Shown: positions 27,531 to 40,769 of the stretch, in pieces | Numbering within the stretch: the first letter of the stretch is position 1 | Layout: each line of letters begins with the position of its first letter | DNA from: Vitellaria paradoxa | Taxonomy: Eukaryota; Streptophyta; Magnoliopsida; Ericales; Sapotaceae | DNA: 64,000 nucleotides | Assembly (NCBI GenBank): GCA_019916065.1 | Contig: CM034236.1 | Span: forward strand, 18,459,305 to 18,523,304 | Direction: 5' to 3' | Made by a program: the position numbers and the translations under genes | The notes under the pieces: generated by a model | What the model saw: only the letters and a program-made list of their open reading frames with translations | Told to the model about the DNA's origin: nothing | Databases searched by the model: none

Positions 27531-28677
27531 GGTTATGTTTGATATATAAGAATGGAATGATATGAAAGGTGGGAATGAAATGGAGTGCTCATTCCATTCT
27601 TTTGTTTGGTTGTCAACATGAAAATGATAAGAATAGAATAGATATTCAAAATTTTATAATTTGATTATATATTTTAAATATAATGAAATAAAATGATATA
27701 TAATAAAAATTACTAATACTAATTTTTTTAAATTATAAAAATAAACTTTATTTTCGGATCATGAATTTGAGTAAAAAAATGACCTAGAGGTAAAACATTC
27801 ATTTTACAATTCAAGTTAGAATTGAACCAAATTTTTCTTAACTATTAAGAAAATGTTAATAAATATTTTTTAATTTTTTGGAATACCTAAAATATAAATT
27901 AAGCCCAAAATGGGGGCATAAGGGCAAAATAGTCATTAAATAGTCTGAATTCAAATTGGACTGAAATTTGTTTTAAACATTAAGAAATATGTTAAGGAAT
28001 TTTTTTAGCCTTTTGGGTAATTTAGAATGCGAATTTTGGACAAAATGGCTAAGGGGTAAAATCGTCACTTTATAATTTGAGTTTGAATTGAGATGAAATT
28101 TTATTGGTTATTAAGAAATGTATCGATAAATATTTTTTAATCTTTTGGGAAGCTCAAACTACAAATTTGGACAAAAAACGATCCTAAAGGTAAAATGGTC
28201 ATTTTACAACCCGAGTTTGGATCGGATTAAAATTTGTTTAGTTATTAAATAATATAAATGAATATTTTTTTAGCTTTTTGAAAGCTCGAAATACAAATTT
28301 AAAAAGCACCAAAAAAAAAAAAAAAAAACACAAACCTAAGGGTCAAATAGTTATTTTATAACTTAAGTTAAGATCTAGTTCAAAAATAAGATTAAGGGCT
28401 AAAATGGTTATTTATAAGCCAATGGAGTAATCATGAGAAATTTTTTATTACAAAATAATTGTTTGTTTTTTATTTTTATTTTTTTCAAATTTGGAGAAAA
28501 TTTTGGCAGCAATAAAATGGTTATTCCATTATTTAAATTGTGAAATGCCTTTTTATACTTTACGTGGGAATAGCTATTTTTATGAAATAACATTCCAATT
28601 TAACTTTTTTGATACCAAACATGAGAATATGTTAAAGTAGAACAGATTCTATGCCATTTCTGCGTATCAAACTTACC
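27531..28677. mobile_element. Tourist-like (PIF/Harbinger-type) element with TTA duplication
   Basis: 1,147 bp bounded by imperfect inverted repeats: GGTTATGTTTGATATATAAG at the left and TGCGTATCAAACTTACC at the right. TTA is duplicated on both sides (27,528-27,530 and 28,678-28,680), the PIF/Harbinger target signature. It has no transposase frame. The interior is a tandem array of a ~133-bp unit. Confidence 0.75.
27760..28410. repeat. ~133-bp tandem array inside the Tourist-like element
   Basis: About four and a half copies. The landmark ATTAAGAAA recurs at 27,844, 27,979, 28,110 and 28,244 (spacings 135, 131, 134). Each unit contains a GGTAAAA.GTCATTTTA-type block. Copies are strongly diverged. 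Confidence 0.75.
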
Positions 28678-28764
28678 TTAAAAGTTATAAATAGTTATAA
28701 GAAGTTGAGGGTATTATAGAAAGAAAATAAAAAATATGTTTCAACAAGATTGAGATTTCACTAA

Positions 28765-28816
28765 ACTTGAAATTTCACCAAACACAACTCTTCTCTTATT
28801 ATAATAGTATAGATGT
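28765..28816 (-). repeat. Dispersed repeat, possible Helitron 5' end
   Basis: Minus strand reads TCTATACTATTATAATAAGA followed by a GTTTGGTGAAATTTCAAGTTTA block. A diverged copy lies at ~38,585-38,640. TC followed by TATACTATTAT is common at plant Helitron 5' ends and the preceding base is A, as Helitron insertion requires. No 3' CTRR hairpin was identified, so this is tentative. Confidence 0.3.
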
Positions 28817-30685
28817 TTTATTTTTTTAATCAATTCAAATATAATTCAAAGATTCCCCTGAGTTTTACACCAGTAAGAATGTAACACGGTTCCCAACTCA
28901 GTGTGTATATATATATATGGATATACGTTTGTCGTGAGCATAAATAGTGCAGTTGGTAATTCTGCGTGCTGTGTTAAGCATCACTCATCCAAGGATAAGG
29001 TTGGGGGTAGACGTAGATTAGAGAATTGCATTGGCCATTGCATTGTATCACATATGCATTGTTATTTTATGTTTTAATTAATATTGTTGTGTGTTATGCT
29101 ATACACTTAATTATGTTCACTCGTGCAAACTTCCACGATCCTACCACTAGGCAAGTTTGCTTATCTTATCTATATTTCAGGTGATTTCGCGAGGCTAAAG
29201 AGTAGCCACTCGGAGCTAAGTTAAGACTGGTGGATTGACTTATTATGATTATTTTATTTACATTTGGATTATTGTACCTTTATTTGTTTGACCCGGGGTA
29301 TGGATCGTGAACTTATTTTCTATTATATGCTTGTTTATTGATGATGTTTATTTGACTATATAAACCTTGAATAGTGTTACGGGGTGTGATATTGGATTGA
29401 TTGTGGTTGATGTTATTTTTATTTATTTAATATGGGAATGAGAGACGTGTTTAGTTGCTCTGATGATTATTATTATATTATGGCTTGACCTTGAAACAGG
29501 TTTACATTTAAATTTTATTAGTTCCCATATTCCCATGCCATCCATCCTAGACAATTAAGTTAGGGGCGTGACCGTATATATATATATATTTACATACCAG
29601 CTATATGTAAAAAAATATACATACATATATTAATCAATATCATATGTTTAAAGTGGCTAGTTTGCGCTATGGCTAATAAAATGATGTCAGTATTCTTGTC
29701 CCTATAAAATTCATATGCAACTTAAACATTTATATCAATATATATATAAACTAAGGGCTATACACTAGCGAAAAAATGAAAAAGAGAGGAAGGCAAATAG
29801 CAGCTAGAGTGCAACAAGTCCACATTCAACAGCCTTCGTTTCTCTTTGCAATAGTTTTTAGATTTAATTTGAGGTAAGGGTGGAGTTGAATAAAAATTAA
29901 ACTTATTATGTGTGGTTTAATTTTGTGAATCTTTATGATTATTTGATTTATTGTTACATGATAAATTATGTGATTGTGGCTGTCTTGTGAATTGAAAAAG
30001 TATATATAAATTGATTTTGATTTTGAGGAATTAGAATTAAGTTAGTACAAAATTTTCAATTTGTTTAAAATTCGTGTTTTATTATAGAACCTTGAATAAG
30101 GAAAATAAATATTTTAAAAGAATGATTTAGATTTGAATAAATAATTAATTATTTATTCATTGATTTTACAATTTTGGTTTTTGGTTGAGAAAAGTACTAG
30201 GATAAATAATTGGTGCTGAAAGCTCTACTGGTGAATAATCAAGAATCCATGTAGGATTAGGTATCATGTCCAATAAGCTAGTGACCTACAAAGTACTGAT
30301 GAATTGATATTTTTAATATCCTATGACTGAGGCATAAGTTGATCAGGTAGTAATACGTAACCCAATAGTTAAGAATATGGTTTTGTTAAAATTATTTATT
30401 TTATTTTATTTTGTGTTCAAAATATTTAAATTTAAATATTTTTGGCATGTGATGTAAGTTAGTATGACCTGTTAAAAATTCATGCTAGGACACTCGTGCA
30501 TGATTTATTTAATTTTTACTTTTCTTCGAGTATCAGTTGATTATTTTAATATATATTAGTATATTGTTCTCATACCCCTACAGTTTTAGATGTAAGTGCG
30601 AGTGTTACACCAAACAATGATTATGGTAGGATCGCTTAGGCAGAGTAAATATTTTGAATAGCTCGTTAATTATATTTTAGGGAGA
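28817..30685. other. Spacer, probably decayed LTR-element sequence
   Basis: No open gene. The stretch 28,880-29,300 and the flanks of the solo LTR look like old LTR-retrotransposon non-coding DNA. A matching LTR-like end (TTTTCGGGGTGTGACA) lies at ~33,501-33,516, beyond the nested solo LTR. Confidence 0.35.
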
Positions 30686-30690
30686 TAACT

Positions 30691-33281
30691 TGTCATGCCC
30701 CGGATCTAGTGACCCAAGGGGTGAGTGATAAGCACACATAACATGCACTAATATAACCATCCCATAATCAGAACAATATAATAACCTCTAAGTGAGCCCA
30801 AGACATAAGGTAAAATAACATGATTTTAACATTGACAAATGCAAGGTCACTTACCCATACACTCTTCCTATTAATGCAAATCTTAGGCCTTAAGGCCCTT
30901 ACAACCATATCGAAACAGTCTAGAAATATACAATATGACAATTTCAAATAAAACTTGTACTAAGAGAACAAAAGCCTTGTTAAGTTTAGAAGGGCTCATG
31001 CAATGCACTTCTAGTCCAACCCCATTAGCCCACTTGATTGTTATGACCTATTCCTACATCAAAATCTGTAAGGTCGTGATCACGGGTCCACTTGTGCCCA
31101 CGATGCCTTAAACAAACAAATACAATACGTAATCCAAACATGCATGCTATTTATGATTTAGTTAGCTACTTCAACTATATTTAGTGCTATAACAATTCAC
31201 CAACATCACGACATAACCAATTTGGAATATAACATTTTATCACACAACAATATCATAGTAAGAATTCAATTCCAAACAAAACTCAACTTTTGAAATCTCA
31301 CTAATTAAATTCAAATCACATTCCCTTTTCACTTTATTATTTAATCACCTTTCAATCACGTAACCATATCCCCATTATCACTTTTCATCAATCCATCACA
31401 TAACCATAGTCACACGAGTCATCGGGAGTTGGGTGCATCCACAATATCATCTTTTATGGGTCAATACCTAACGGAAATGATAAACCAAAATCCATCGTTT
31501 AGGATCACAATCTAAGGTCACGGGTAACCTATATACACACAATGTTGTGGGCTACTAATTCACTAGCATTGACACCAAACCCTGCGGTAATCTCAAAACC
31601 CTTCCTATTTTTCTCACCCCACCACGGCCCCCTGCACATCATCAATCACATTGCAATTCTTTCAAACATATATTCACATTCATCGTCATATACTTTCCCA
31701 CAACACATATCCACATTTCGATTCATCCCAAGATTCATTATATATCAACTTTGATCAAACATCATTAAACATTCAACATTCATCATCGTTTAATTCATGC
31801 AATCCTATGCTTACATTCATCAACATTTTGTTTTTAATGACACATATTCACTATTCCAGTTGATCAAGGTTCTTATCTCATGGTATCCTTCCAATTCATT
31901 TTATTCAAAGTGACATTTGTTCAACTTTATAAGTTAAATTCCATTAACTTAAGATAATCAACACTTAATAACTTTTTAGAACGCATTACCCTTTCTCAAT
32001 CCATGCAATTAAACAAATAAAGTTTCATGCAAAAATATGTTACTGAATCCTTTCATAAACCTAAGGTAGAATGATAAAATGAACAAAGTCAGGACATAAA
32101 CCTAGGCACGGTGGGCGCCTAAGCTGGCACTTAGCCGTGCGCCCAGGGGCTTGTGCACCCAAGAGGACGGGCACCCATGTCTTGTGCGCCCAAGCAGTTG
32201 GGTGCCCAACTAATTCTCACCTCATGCACCCACAGCTTGGTCTAAGTTACGAGTTCATGCTCTGTTTTCTGGTTTCTTGGTTTTTCACTCTTGGAACCTC
32301 AAATTGACTCAAGTTAAGGTTAATATACTTAAAATTTCATGTTTCTAACATCACCACAAGTCTCTTAGACATCAAAAGAAACCAACAATTTGAGTTTTCA
32401 TCAACTTTGGGTCAAGTTATGAATCAAAACACCATTTTCACTTTCTCAACCTATACATACATATATATATGTACATAACTTCAATTCTCTTCCATAGATG
32501 AAGACAACACTTGAAAAAGGTTATCTAATGGTGTTCTACTCCTTGTTACACATCACATATATAAAAAAAAAAAAAAGCATTAAATCCCTACCTTAAGTTG
32601 AAAGAAGATGGATCAACAAGGAGATGTCTTCCGGTCCTAAGCTCTCAAACTTTGATGGGTTCTATCTTTTTATTCCTTGATCCAAACTACATATGAATCA
32701 CATAGAAGGGTTCCTTGAGTGTCCAATTACACTCTTACAAGATGAATTTAATTTTTACTTAGGCTAGATGAACTCACCTTCAAATTTTCTACCCGGTTTC
32801 TCTTTGTTTCTTCCTCCTTGCTCTTTTCTCCTCCTCACCCGGTTCCTTTCTTTCCAAACAATTTCTCTCTCTCTCTCTTGCATCATCTAAATGTATACAT
32901 ATATATTTTAGCCAATATTTTAATCCCCAACAGTAAATTTCAGACTTCCACACCTCCCCTAGCTAAATATAGGCTCATAGGTGAGAGGGGTCGGCTGTAA
33001 AATGTAGAGCAACCCATGCTTGTCAAATCTGCTATACTTTGGGTGCCTAAGCCCTTCTCAAGTGTGTGACTAAGATCTTGGGTGCCTATGTTTGGTGCGC
33101 CCAAGGTCCCTTCCTCCTGCACTTGGCTAAAATGCCAACTATGAGGTATTTGGCTTACCTCTTTCAAAGTTCTCGACCCTAAAGTACCATTAATGACCCA
33201 TACTACTAAATTAACATACATTACTTCTAAAATACATCAAAAACCTTATACTTATGTTAATACAAAGTTTGGGGTATTGCA
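30691..33281. mobile_element. Probable solo LTR, 2.6 kb
   Basis: Begins TGTCATGCCCCGG and ends TTTGGGGTATTGCA, the short inverted TG..CA termini of an LTR. The flanks are TAACT (30,686-30,690) and GAACT (33,282-33,286), a 5-bp duplication with one change. No internal coding region or second LTR is present, so it most likely arose by LTR-LTR recombination. Two GC-rich blocks (32,100-32,230 and 33,030-33,130) repeat GTGCGCCCAAG-type motifs. LTR length would fit a Tekay-like gypsy family, which is inference. Confidence 0.65.
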
Positions 33282-36200
33282 GAACTACACAATATATTTT
33301 TAGTTTATTTTTTTCTTTTGATTGAATTTTAATTATTGTATAAGTCTCAGTATAGGAGACTAGAGATGGATTTATTATTTTTTGTTTCTAAGTTTGGAGG
33401 TTGTTAGTTGATTATTATTAAATATAATTGGTTCTAATTAGTTTGGATTGATGATTTTCGTGGTTTATGGTTATTTCTTCATGCTCCCAGATTTGTAAAA
33501 TTTTCGGGGTGTGACAAACTACGAGTCGCATTTAACTTATTTTGCTGTAGTGTATTAGACTACTTCTCTTTATAATTTGAACTTTTAAAATAATTAAAAA
33601 CTTAAAAAGGTAAAATCCAGTGGCCTACAGCCCCGATGTCACTGAACTGATATGTCAGCCTCCCTCTTTTTGTTTAGACCTCCCTAGTCTCTGAACTCTG
33701 TCCTCTTATTTAACATCTGCGAATTGTCAAATTATCTGCTTCCTCTGAAATTATTTTTCGTCTTTCACAAACTTGCTTGGGGCCCTGATGTTTGTCGATG
33801 GAGATCTCATCTGGTTGTCTGCAACTTTCCAAGTCCTGAATTGACCACTTCACAGTAGGCCGAATTCCCCTTACAACTTGCTACTTGCAACCTACAAAAA
33901 ATTCAAATAATTACCAACACCTACAATAAAACACTATCAATAGCATATAATTCTAACACTTTTCACCAACAACATATTATCAACAACCAATCATTATCAT
34001 CAACCATCAAAATACACTTAAAAATACCATGAATTCTTATTACATTTATATACACATCAAATTTCAGCCATCACAACATCCTTCTTAATCACAATTTATA
34101 TACTTCATCTAAAACATTTCAAAAAAAAAAAAAAAAAAGAGTAAACAATCTGAATAATCAAAAGCTGAAACAACCCAAACGGAGACTCTTTTCAATCTCT
34201 TTTTATCATCTTTTAAAAACATATCCTTCTCATCCTCATATGCTTAAAAACCAAATCCAAATGAATTGTTGAAAGAGATATCCGCCCCCAAGAATACTAG
34301 GTTATGGTACCATTTGAACTTCATCACTCTAGTAGCTTTTGGCAAACTCTGGTATCTCCTCCTTCACACGTCCAAATGTTCACATTAGAACATTTTCTTT
34401 TCCCTTCTTTCTTTTTCCACCATTGACAGTTAATGCTAGTTACTTCTACGTGATAAAAAGAAATGAAATGAAGTGAAATTTAAAAAAAAAAAGAAAAAGA
34501 AAAAAGAAACAATCCTAGAGTCATCAATAATCCCACAGACTATAACCCAGAATGGCATGGCCTTGGGCCAATAATAATAATAATAACAGCGCAATGTTAA
34601 ATCCACTCTGCTCTTTAATTTCTTACACTTCAAAAATCATTATTTATTGGAGCAGTAAGAAATCAAAAGCAAGGTACATTTAGCATTTTTCTAATAATAT
34701 ACACAAAAAGGAAGTGAGAGACCAAAGTTTCAATTTAGGCTAGGGGAGGTTGTAAAGCGCCTAACAAACTTTAATAACTTAAGAAACACAATCCAAGAAA
34801 TGCATTGACATTTTCATACTGAGATAATTTTAAATCAATGCAATGGAAGTCGTCGATGATGATAGAATTGATTAAAAAAATAAATTTTATTAAAAGAAAA
34901 TATCAATTTTATTGATGACTTTGCCTCTATTATAGTAAATAAGCATATTTTTTTTTATTTTATTTTGCCATTTCTTAGGCTTCGTTTGGAAAGAAATGCA
35001 ACTTTTTAGCTTCTAACTTTTTAGTTTTTTGTCTTTTTCTAAAATATCAAAATTACTTCTTACATTTTAAACATTTTTTTAAATCATAAAGGACAAATAT
35101 GTTAATAAATAAAAAACTACAAAACTAGTTACTAAGGCCCCATTTAGTAATATTTATATTTACTATTTTTCTATTCATGCTTATGGATTTTTGAAAATTG
35201 GTAACAAAAACATATTTACTAAACCTATTTTTTTTTTGTTTCCAAAATAATAAAAACTTAAATAGAAAAACATAAAAAAAAAGAGTTTTCATTTTGTTTT
35301 TTTTTTTCTGTTATAAAAATTCTAACAATTTTAACACCTTGTCCTTTTTTGTTATAAAATGAATTATTTCATTTAAATGTTTTATTAAATAAAAATTATT
35401 TTTAAAAAATAATTAAATTAAATTAAATTTTAAATTAATTAATTTAATTATATTTCATATTTTACTAAATTATTTTTATTAAATAATATAATTAAGTTAA
35501 ATAATTAAATATTAACTTAATTTAAATTATTTTTAATAAATAATATAGTTAAATTATTAAAATTTATATGAAATATATTTTATTTTATTTAGAAATCAAT
35601 TATTTTTAATAAATAATAATATTTTATATTTATTCAATTAATTTTTAATAAATAATATAATATAATTAAGATAATATAGTTTTATTTAATTAGTTAAATT
35701 AACAATTCGTTAAATTAAATTAATATTAATTATACGAAATATATTTTTATTTTATTTAAAAATAAATTATTTTTAATAAATAATATTTTATAGTTATTGA
35801 ATTAATTTTTTAATAAATAACATAATATAATATAATTAAGACAATATAATCTAATTTAATTCGTTAAATTAAATTAACATTAATTATATTTTATTAAATT
35901 AAATTAATTTGTTAAAAACTAATAAAATCAATTATTTTATTAAAGTACAAAAAATTAACTACCGTAAAAATGTGTACACGAACATAGTTGTAATTTTTAT
36001 TGTAAAAAAATACGACAACAAAAAATTAAAAAAAAAAAACCAATAAAACGACAATAGCCGTAAACACACTGGGAGGAGGAGGCACTAAAGTTGGTAGGTG
36101 ACTTCAGCCCTGAAGTCGCTTGAAGCGGTAAGAAATGCTGCTGTTTGGTGACTTTTGTTGGAGTTTTAACGGAGTGATATTGTTTGAGTACGGCTGTGGC

Positions 36201-39200
36201 AGAAGTGGTAATTAGAAAAAAAGATATTGTTTGTAAGCGAAGTTTACAAATAAAAATAATTAATTTTTATTTAATTAAGTTAGAAAATAAAAAAATTATT
36301 TTTATCATGTCTGTTAAAAGTAAAAATATAAATAAATTTTATTTTAATCTTTAACATATTCTCTTGTACAAAATTAAATTTAAGTGTTTTTGTTAAAGTT
36401 GTTAAAGGTTTATTTATAAAGAGCAATTATGTTTATTTAAATTATATATAAGAATATAAAAATAGGAATTTGTAATTTCAATCAACCCTATATAGAGGAT
36501 AAAAAATAAAAAAAATTACCAACTTTTAATATTATATGTGTTTGGAAAAGTATAAAAAATTATTAATAATTTTACGTGGTATGTTGCCAATACATCAATT
36601 TTTTGCTAAGTTGGTGAGGGGTGTAATGGTTATTTTATTTTAATTTAACTTGAAAGTTATCAAAATTTTTACCAAACATACAAAAAGTTGCCAAATTTTA
36701 CTAAGAATTTCTATTTATTTTACCAAATTCCTAAAAGTTGGCAAATTTTACCTAAAAATTTTTATTTATTTTATAAAATACACCAAAAAATTCACCTACT
36801 AACTTTTATCAAAAAATTACTAAAAGTTGGATGGACACTCAAAACCTCAATGAAAAAAAAAATGAGTAAAATAGGATGTGAAGAATAATTCATGAAATGC
36901 AAATAAACTTAATTTTTATTTAAAATTAAGTGAGTAAGTGTTTTATACCCATGTTATTTAATATTTAACTAATATATTTTTAAGGAATTAATTAATAAGA
37001 CCTCATTTTATTCTATGTAATATACCATTCTTGTCCTCTAGTATGGCGAAGGTGAAGCCTTAATTATTTGCACAACTTTCCATTAACGTTGTCAAAGACA
37101 ACAACCCTCATAAAATTTATTTATATTTATATTTTTAACAAGTATATTAAAAATAGTTTTTTATTTTATTTTATTTTTTTGATCTAATCAAATTAAAATT
37201 AATTATTTTTATTTATAAACTTCTCTTACAAACAACAACAACACTCCCTCAAAAACATTTAAGATCCGTTTGGCACAATAAAAAATGCTGAAAACCACTG
37301 AAACTTTCTAAAAATCTCTAAAAACATATAAAATTCTCTAACACATTTTGTATTTCTTGTAATTTATAAAATTTCTATAAATTTATATATATTTACATAC
37401 CCAATAAATTTTTACAAACTCTAATAATATTTCAAATTTCGGTTAGCTTGACATTTTATGTTAAATTTAAATAATTGATTTTATCATAATGGGATCAATG
37501 TTAACAACATTTCAAAATAAATGAGGTAAGTGTAACTTTTAAATGTTATGGGTGTTAAGTATAATTATCTAAATGTTAAGAGAAGATAGATGTAATTTTC
37601 CTTATTATTATTAGATAATGTTGTAATTAAAGTTGGCTGAATGGTCTGAGTGACCTAATTGTGCCGGGCTGAATTTTGATATGAACTTGGACAAGTGGGC
37701 TAAGCCGGATGATGAGGCTTCTATTTAAAACGCAAACAGTGGGCTTGGTCTCATCGGCCCAAACCATTCACATCTGCTTAGTTGAGGACTTAGGCCCACC
37801 TTCCCAGTCATCTTCCTGAGTATTAATCGTTCAAGGTAGGTGGGCATGGACAATTGGGAATTGCCGAAAGAGGGCTGTTAGATCATTTGGGGTATGGAGA
37901 ACATCGACTGCCCCAGTCTTGCCTTAGATTTAGCCAATTACAACCATCCATCGGCTGCGGAATCAACGGCCAAAAATGCTTCCAAAGCATCAATGGACAA
38001 GACGAGCCACATAAGTGGGAAAACCAAAAGGACATATGCAGCTGAGAGTTGGGAGAAGGAAGAAACATACGTGGTATTTAGAGTGACAAAAAGTGAGATA
38101 AAATGAAATAATTTAAAATAATTTGTGAATTCGTAATTTATGCAATGAAATAAAAAGTAAATAATTTTGAAGAATTTTTAGAGTTTTTGTTCACACAGCC
38201 AATGATTTTCAAAATAAAAAAAGAGAACTAAAGAAGCAATTTAAAAAAAAAAAAAAAAAAAGACCTAAAAAAGCGACAACTGTGAATTTACGTGAAGAGA
38301 TAACAAAGCTATTTTCCTCGGATTTTTCTCCTCATCTTCCTCAGATTTTTCTACTCTCATCTTCTAAGACTGAAAAAGCTGTAAGCGTGAATTCCTTAAG
38401 TATCGGATGATATTCTTTTCTTTCCCGAATTTTCTCCTCATCTTCTTCATATTTTTTCTCTATTTTTCTCTTCTCCTCTTCTAAGACTGAAGTAGTTGGA
38501 AAGCTTGCAATTGATTTGAGCGTTGGGTAGGTTTCTTGGGCATTAGGCAGTTAAACACCTTGGTATATAGTTAGGATATGTACTAAATTTGAAATTTCAC
38601 CAAATGCAACTCTTTCTTTATTATAATAGTATAATATTTTGCACTATTTTTTAATCTATTTAATTCATATCAACTTAAAAAAATTAAGTGGAATATAAGA
38701 ATCTATTTTTTAATTGTAAATAGGTCCACCATATATAATTTATAAAGTTAAAAGTCAAAAATTAAAAATAAATAAAATAATTATTATTTTTATATTTATT
38801 TTTAAAGAAATAAATATTTAAATAATTTAAAATCAAATTGGAGAAGAAAATTTTTTACTACTGCAATAATTTATTAATTAAAAATAAAAAAAATCATAAA
38901 GAAGTTGCTAAGAGTTCTTTTATTAGTTATAAAAATATAACAATTGCAATAATGTTTTTTGGATAATGCTTAAATAATTAGTATCTTAAATAATAATAAT
39001 TTTTGACATGTAATATGGCATATTGATGTTAATTTATAAAATCTACTTACTATTAAAAATAAAATGAATTAATTATCAAATAACTATTTTAAAATTTATT
39101 TTAATATTATTTTTAATTTAAATTTAAAAAAAATTGAATGAGTAGTGAGTTAATTTATACTTATTTCAAATTTCATTAATTACTCTTAATTGTTTTTCCA

Positions 39201-39750
39201 AAATAAATATAAAAAATACTTTGCTATCATGTAAAGAATAGTAATAGCTACTCGTAAAGAATAGGAATAAAAATTAAAATAAAATAATAGTAAGAGATAT
39301 TTAATTACGTATACTTAAAATAATGATACAAATATTTTTTGAATATACAAAATTAATATAGAAAGTACCTTTAAAATGAAGATAATAAAGTTAAATATAT
39401 GTCAAACTAAAAAGATAAATATATTGTATTTTACCCTTTTTTTTCACGTGGATATGAATTAAAATCTTTGTAGAGGGTATTTGTGGAATTAAAGCTATAC
39501 AAATTATCTTATTGAAAATGGAGATAATTATATAATTCATTTAGTGAAAAATAAAGTAAAATACAAAAAACTATTTATGATGTACAAATATACTCAACTC
39601 ATATATTTGCATAATTACTTACACAATATACTATGCACCCATCAATACTTGTAATTTATGTAAGTATGATACCCGTATAAAACACGATTATTTTCCTTCC
39701 TCCAACTTTCTCCCAAACCTTAACTTGAGCCTCCATTCCCTTTTTACTAA
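33282..39750. other. AT-rich intergenic spacer
   Basis: Over 6 kb with no supportable gene. Poly(A/T) and TTAATT-rich runs dominate 35,130-36,040. A CAAACG/CGTTTGG-type MITE border recurs (e.g. ~34,979, 35,145 and 37,266). A GC-richer island at 37,640-38,100 has only overlapping short frames. A duplicated CT-rich motif lies at 38,310-38,490. Confidence 0.5.
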
Positions 39751-40151
39751 GGGTGGAAACGAACCGAACTGCTCACGAGCTATCCAAGCTCGGTTCAACT
39801 TTGATTCGTAAGTTAAATGAATTCGAACCGAGTTTGATTTTTTGTTCGTTTTGGATTCGACCTCAAGCTCGAATCTAGAGAAGCTCGGCTCGAAAGCTCG
39901 CGAGCATGTTAAATTAGAATAATATATATAATTTTAATAATATTTTTATTATACTTTTCTAATGTATTATATTTTAAATTAAAAAGATGTCGTTTTGGTT
40001 TAATTGAACTATTCACGAGCTAAATTGAGTCTAAATTCTTCTTTATCGAGCTGAATTCGAATCTATATAAAAGTTCGAATCAAGCTCGAGCTCGTATTCA
40101 GTATAAAAAAACTTGAGCCGAGCTTAAGCACTACTCGGCACGATTCCACCG
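39751..40151. mobile_element. Foldback-like MITE rich in AGCTCG motifs
   Basis: ~400 bp with related inverted ends (GGGTGGAAACG..CCGA at the left, TCGG..CGATTCCACC at the right). Internal self-complementary AGCTCG/CGAGCT, GAGCTCG and GCTCGCGAGC motifs are spread over an AT-rich core. Target duplication unclear. The type (dispersed palindromic non-coding element) is inferred from structure. Confidence 0.5.
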
Positions 40152-40520
40152 CTACTTTCTACTTAGATAACCATCCCCTCAACGATTGCTCCTGGACTAT
40201 ATTTACTGATTATTTATACAGCACACCAATGAATGCTAATGACGTTCAATCAATACTCACCGTCCAAATCTGTTGCTTCTCAAATCAATTGTTGGCTTTG
40301 CAGCTTCTCAAATCAAAGCCAGCTTCTCCGCTTTCTTCGTCAGACTTTTCGTTCGTTCTCGGTTCCAGTTGCACAGTCGCCGCTTCTTCAGTTCACTTTT
40401 TCGATTTCCAAAATCTTTGGCCGTGTGAACGAATTTAGGCAAACTCGTTTGTGGAGTCTTGGGTAAAAATTTATAACAAATTCGTTTGTTGCTCCTGTTT
40501 TTGAAACGAAGTTCAAAATT
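40152..40520. other. Unassigned GC-richer stretch
   Basis: Two overlapping frames of 69 and 77 codons in different phases (from 40,229 and 40,233), neither recognisable. TATTTATA precedes them. I considered a DHAD first exon but found no transit-peptide-to-enzyme continuity and no splice donor leading to a DHAD-like exon. Confidence 0.25.
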
Positions 40521-40769
40521 ATCAGAGGTCTATACATTTTTTGTACGCATTTTGCCTACTGGGGTAAAAATCTCTCTTCAGAATGTCTCTCTTCATCTCT
40601 GTTTTCACCTCTTTCTTTCTCTGTATCCCGCTCCCTACTTTCTCTTCTTCATCATGCTGTAGCTCTCTTTGGGTTGTAATAAAGGTGTTGTAACATAGAC
40701 CACTTATAAATGATAGGAAAGTTTGGTCCTTGGAGAATTCAGAGTCATTTTTTTTTTTTTGCAAATCTC

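Noticed and set aside
27760..28410. CRISPR-like spaced repeat
   Set aside because: Units are contiguous, diverged ~133-bp tandem copies inside a plant transposable element, with no short repeat/spacer pattern.
37854..38106. Three short overlapping frames in a GC-richer island
   Set aside because: Mutually exclusive phases and both strands, no motif, no splice context.
40229..40466. Overlapping frames considered as DHAD exon 1 or transit peptide
   Set aside because: No continuity to DHAD sequence and no donor leading to a recognisable DHAD exon; kept as unassigned.
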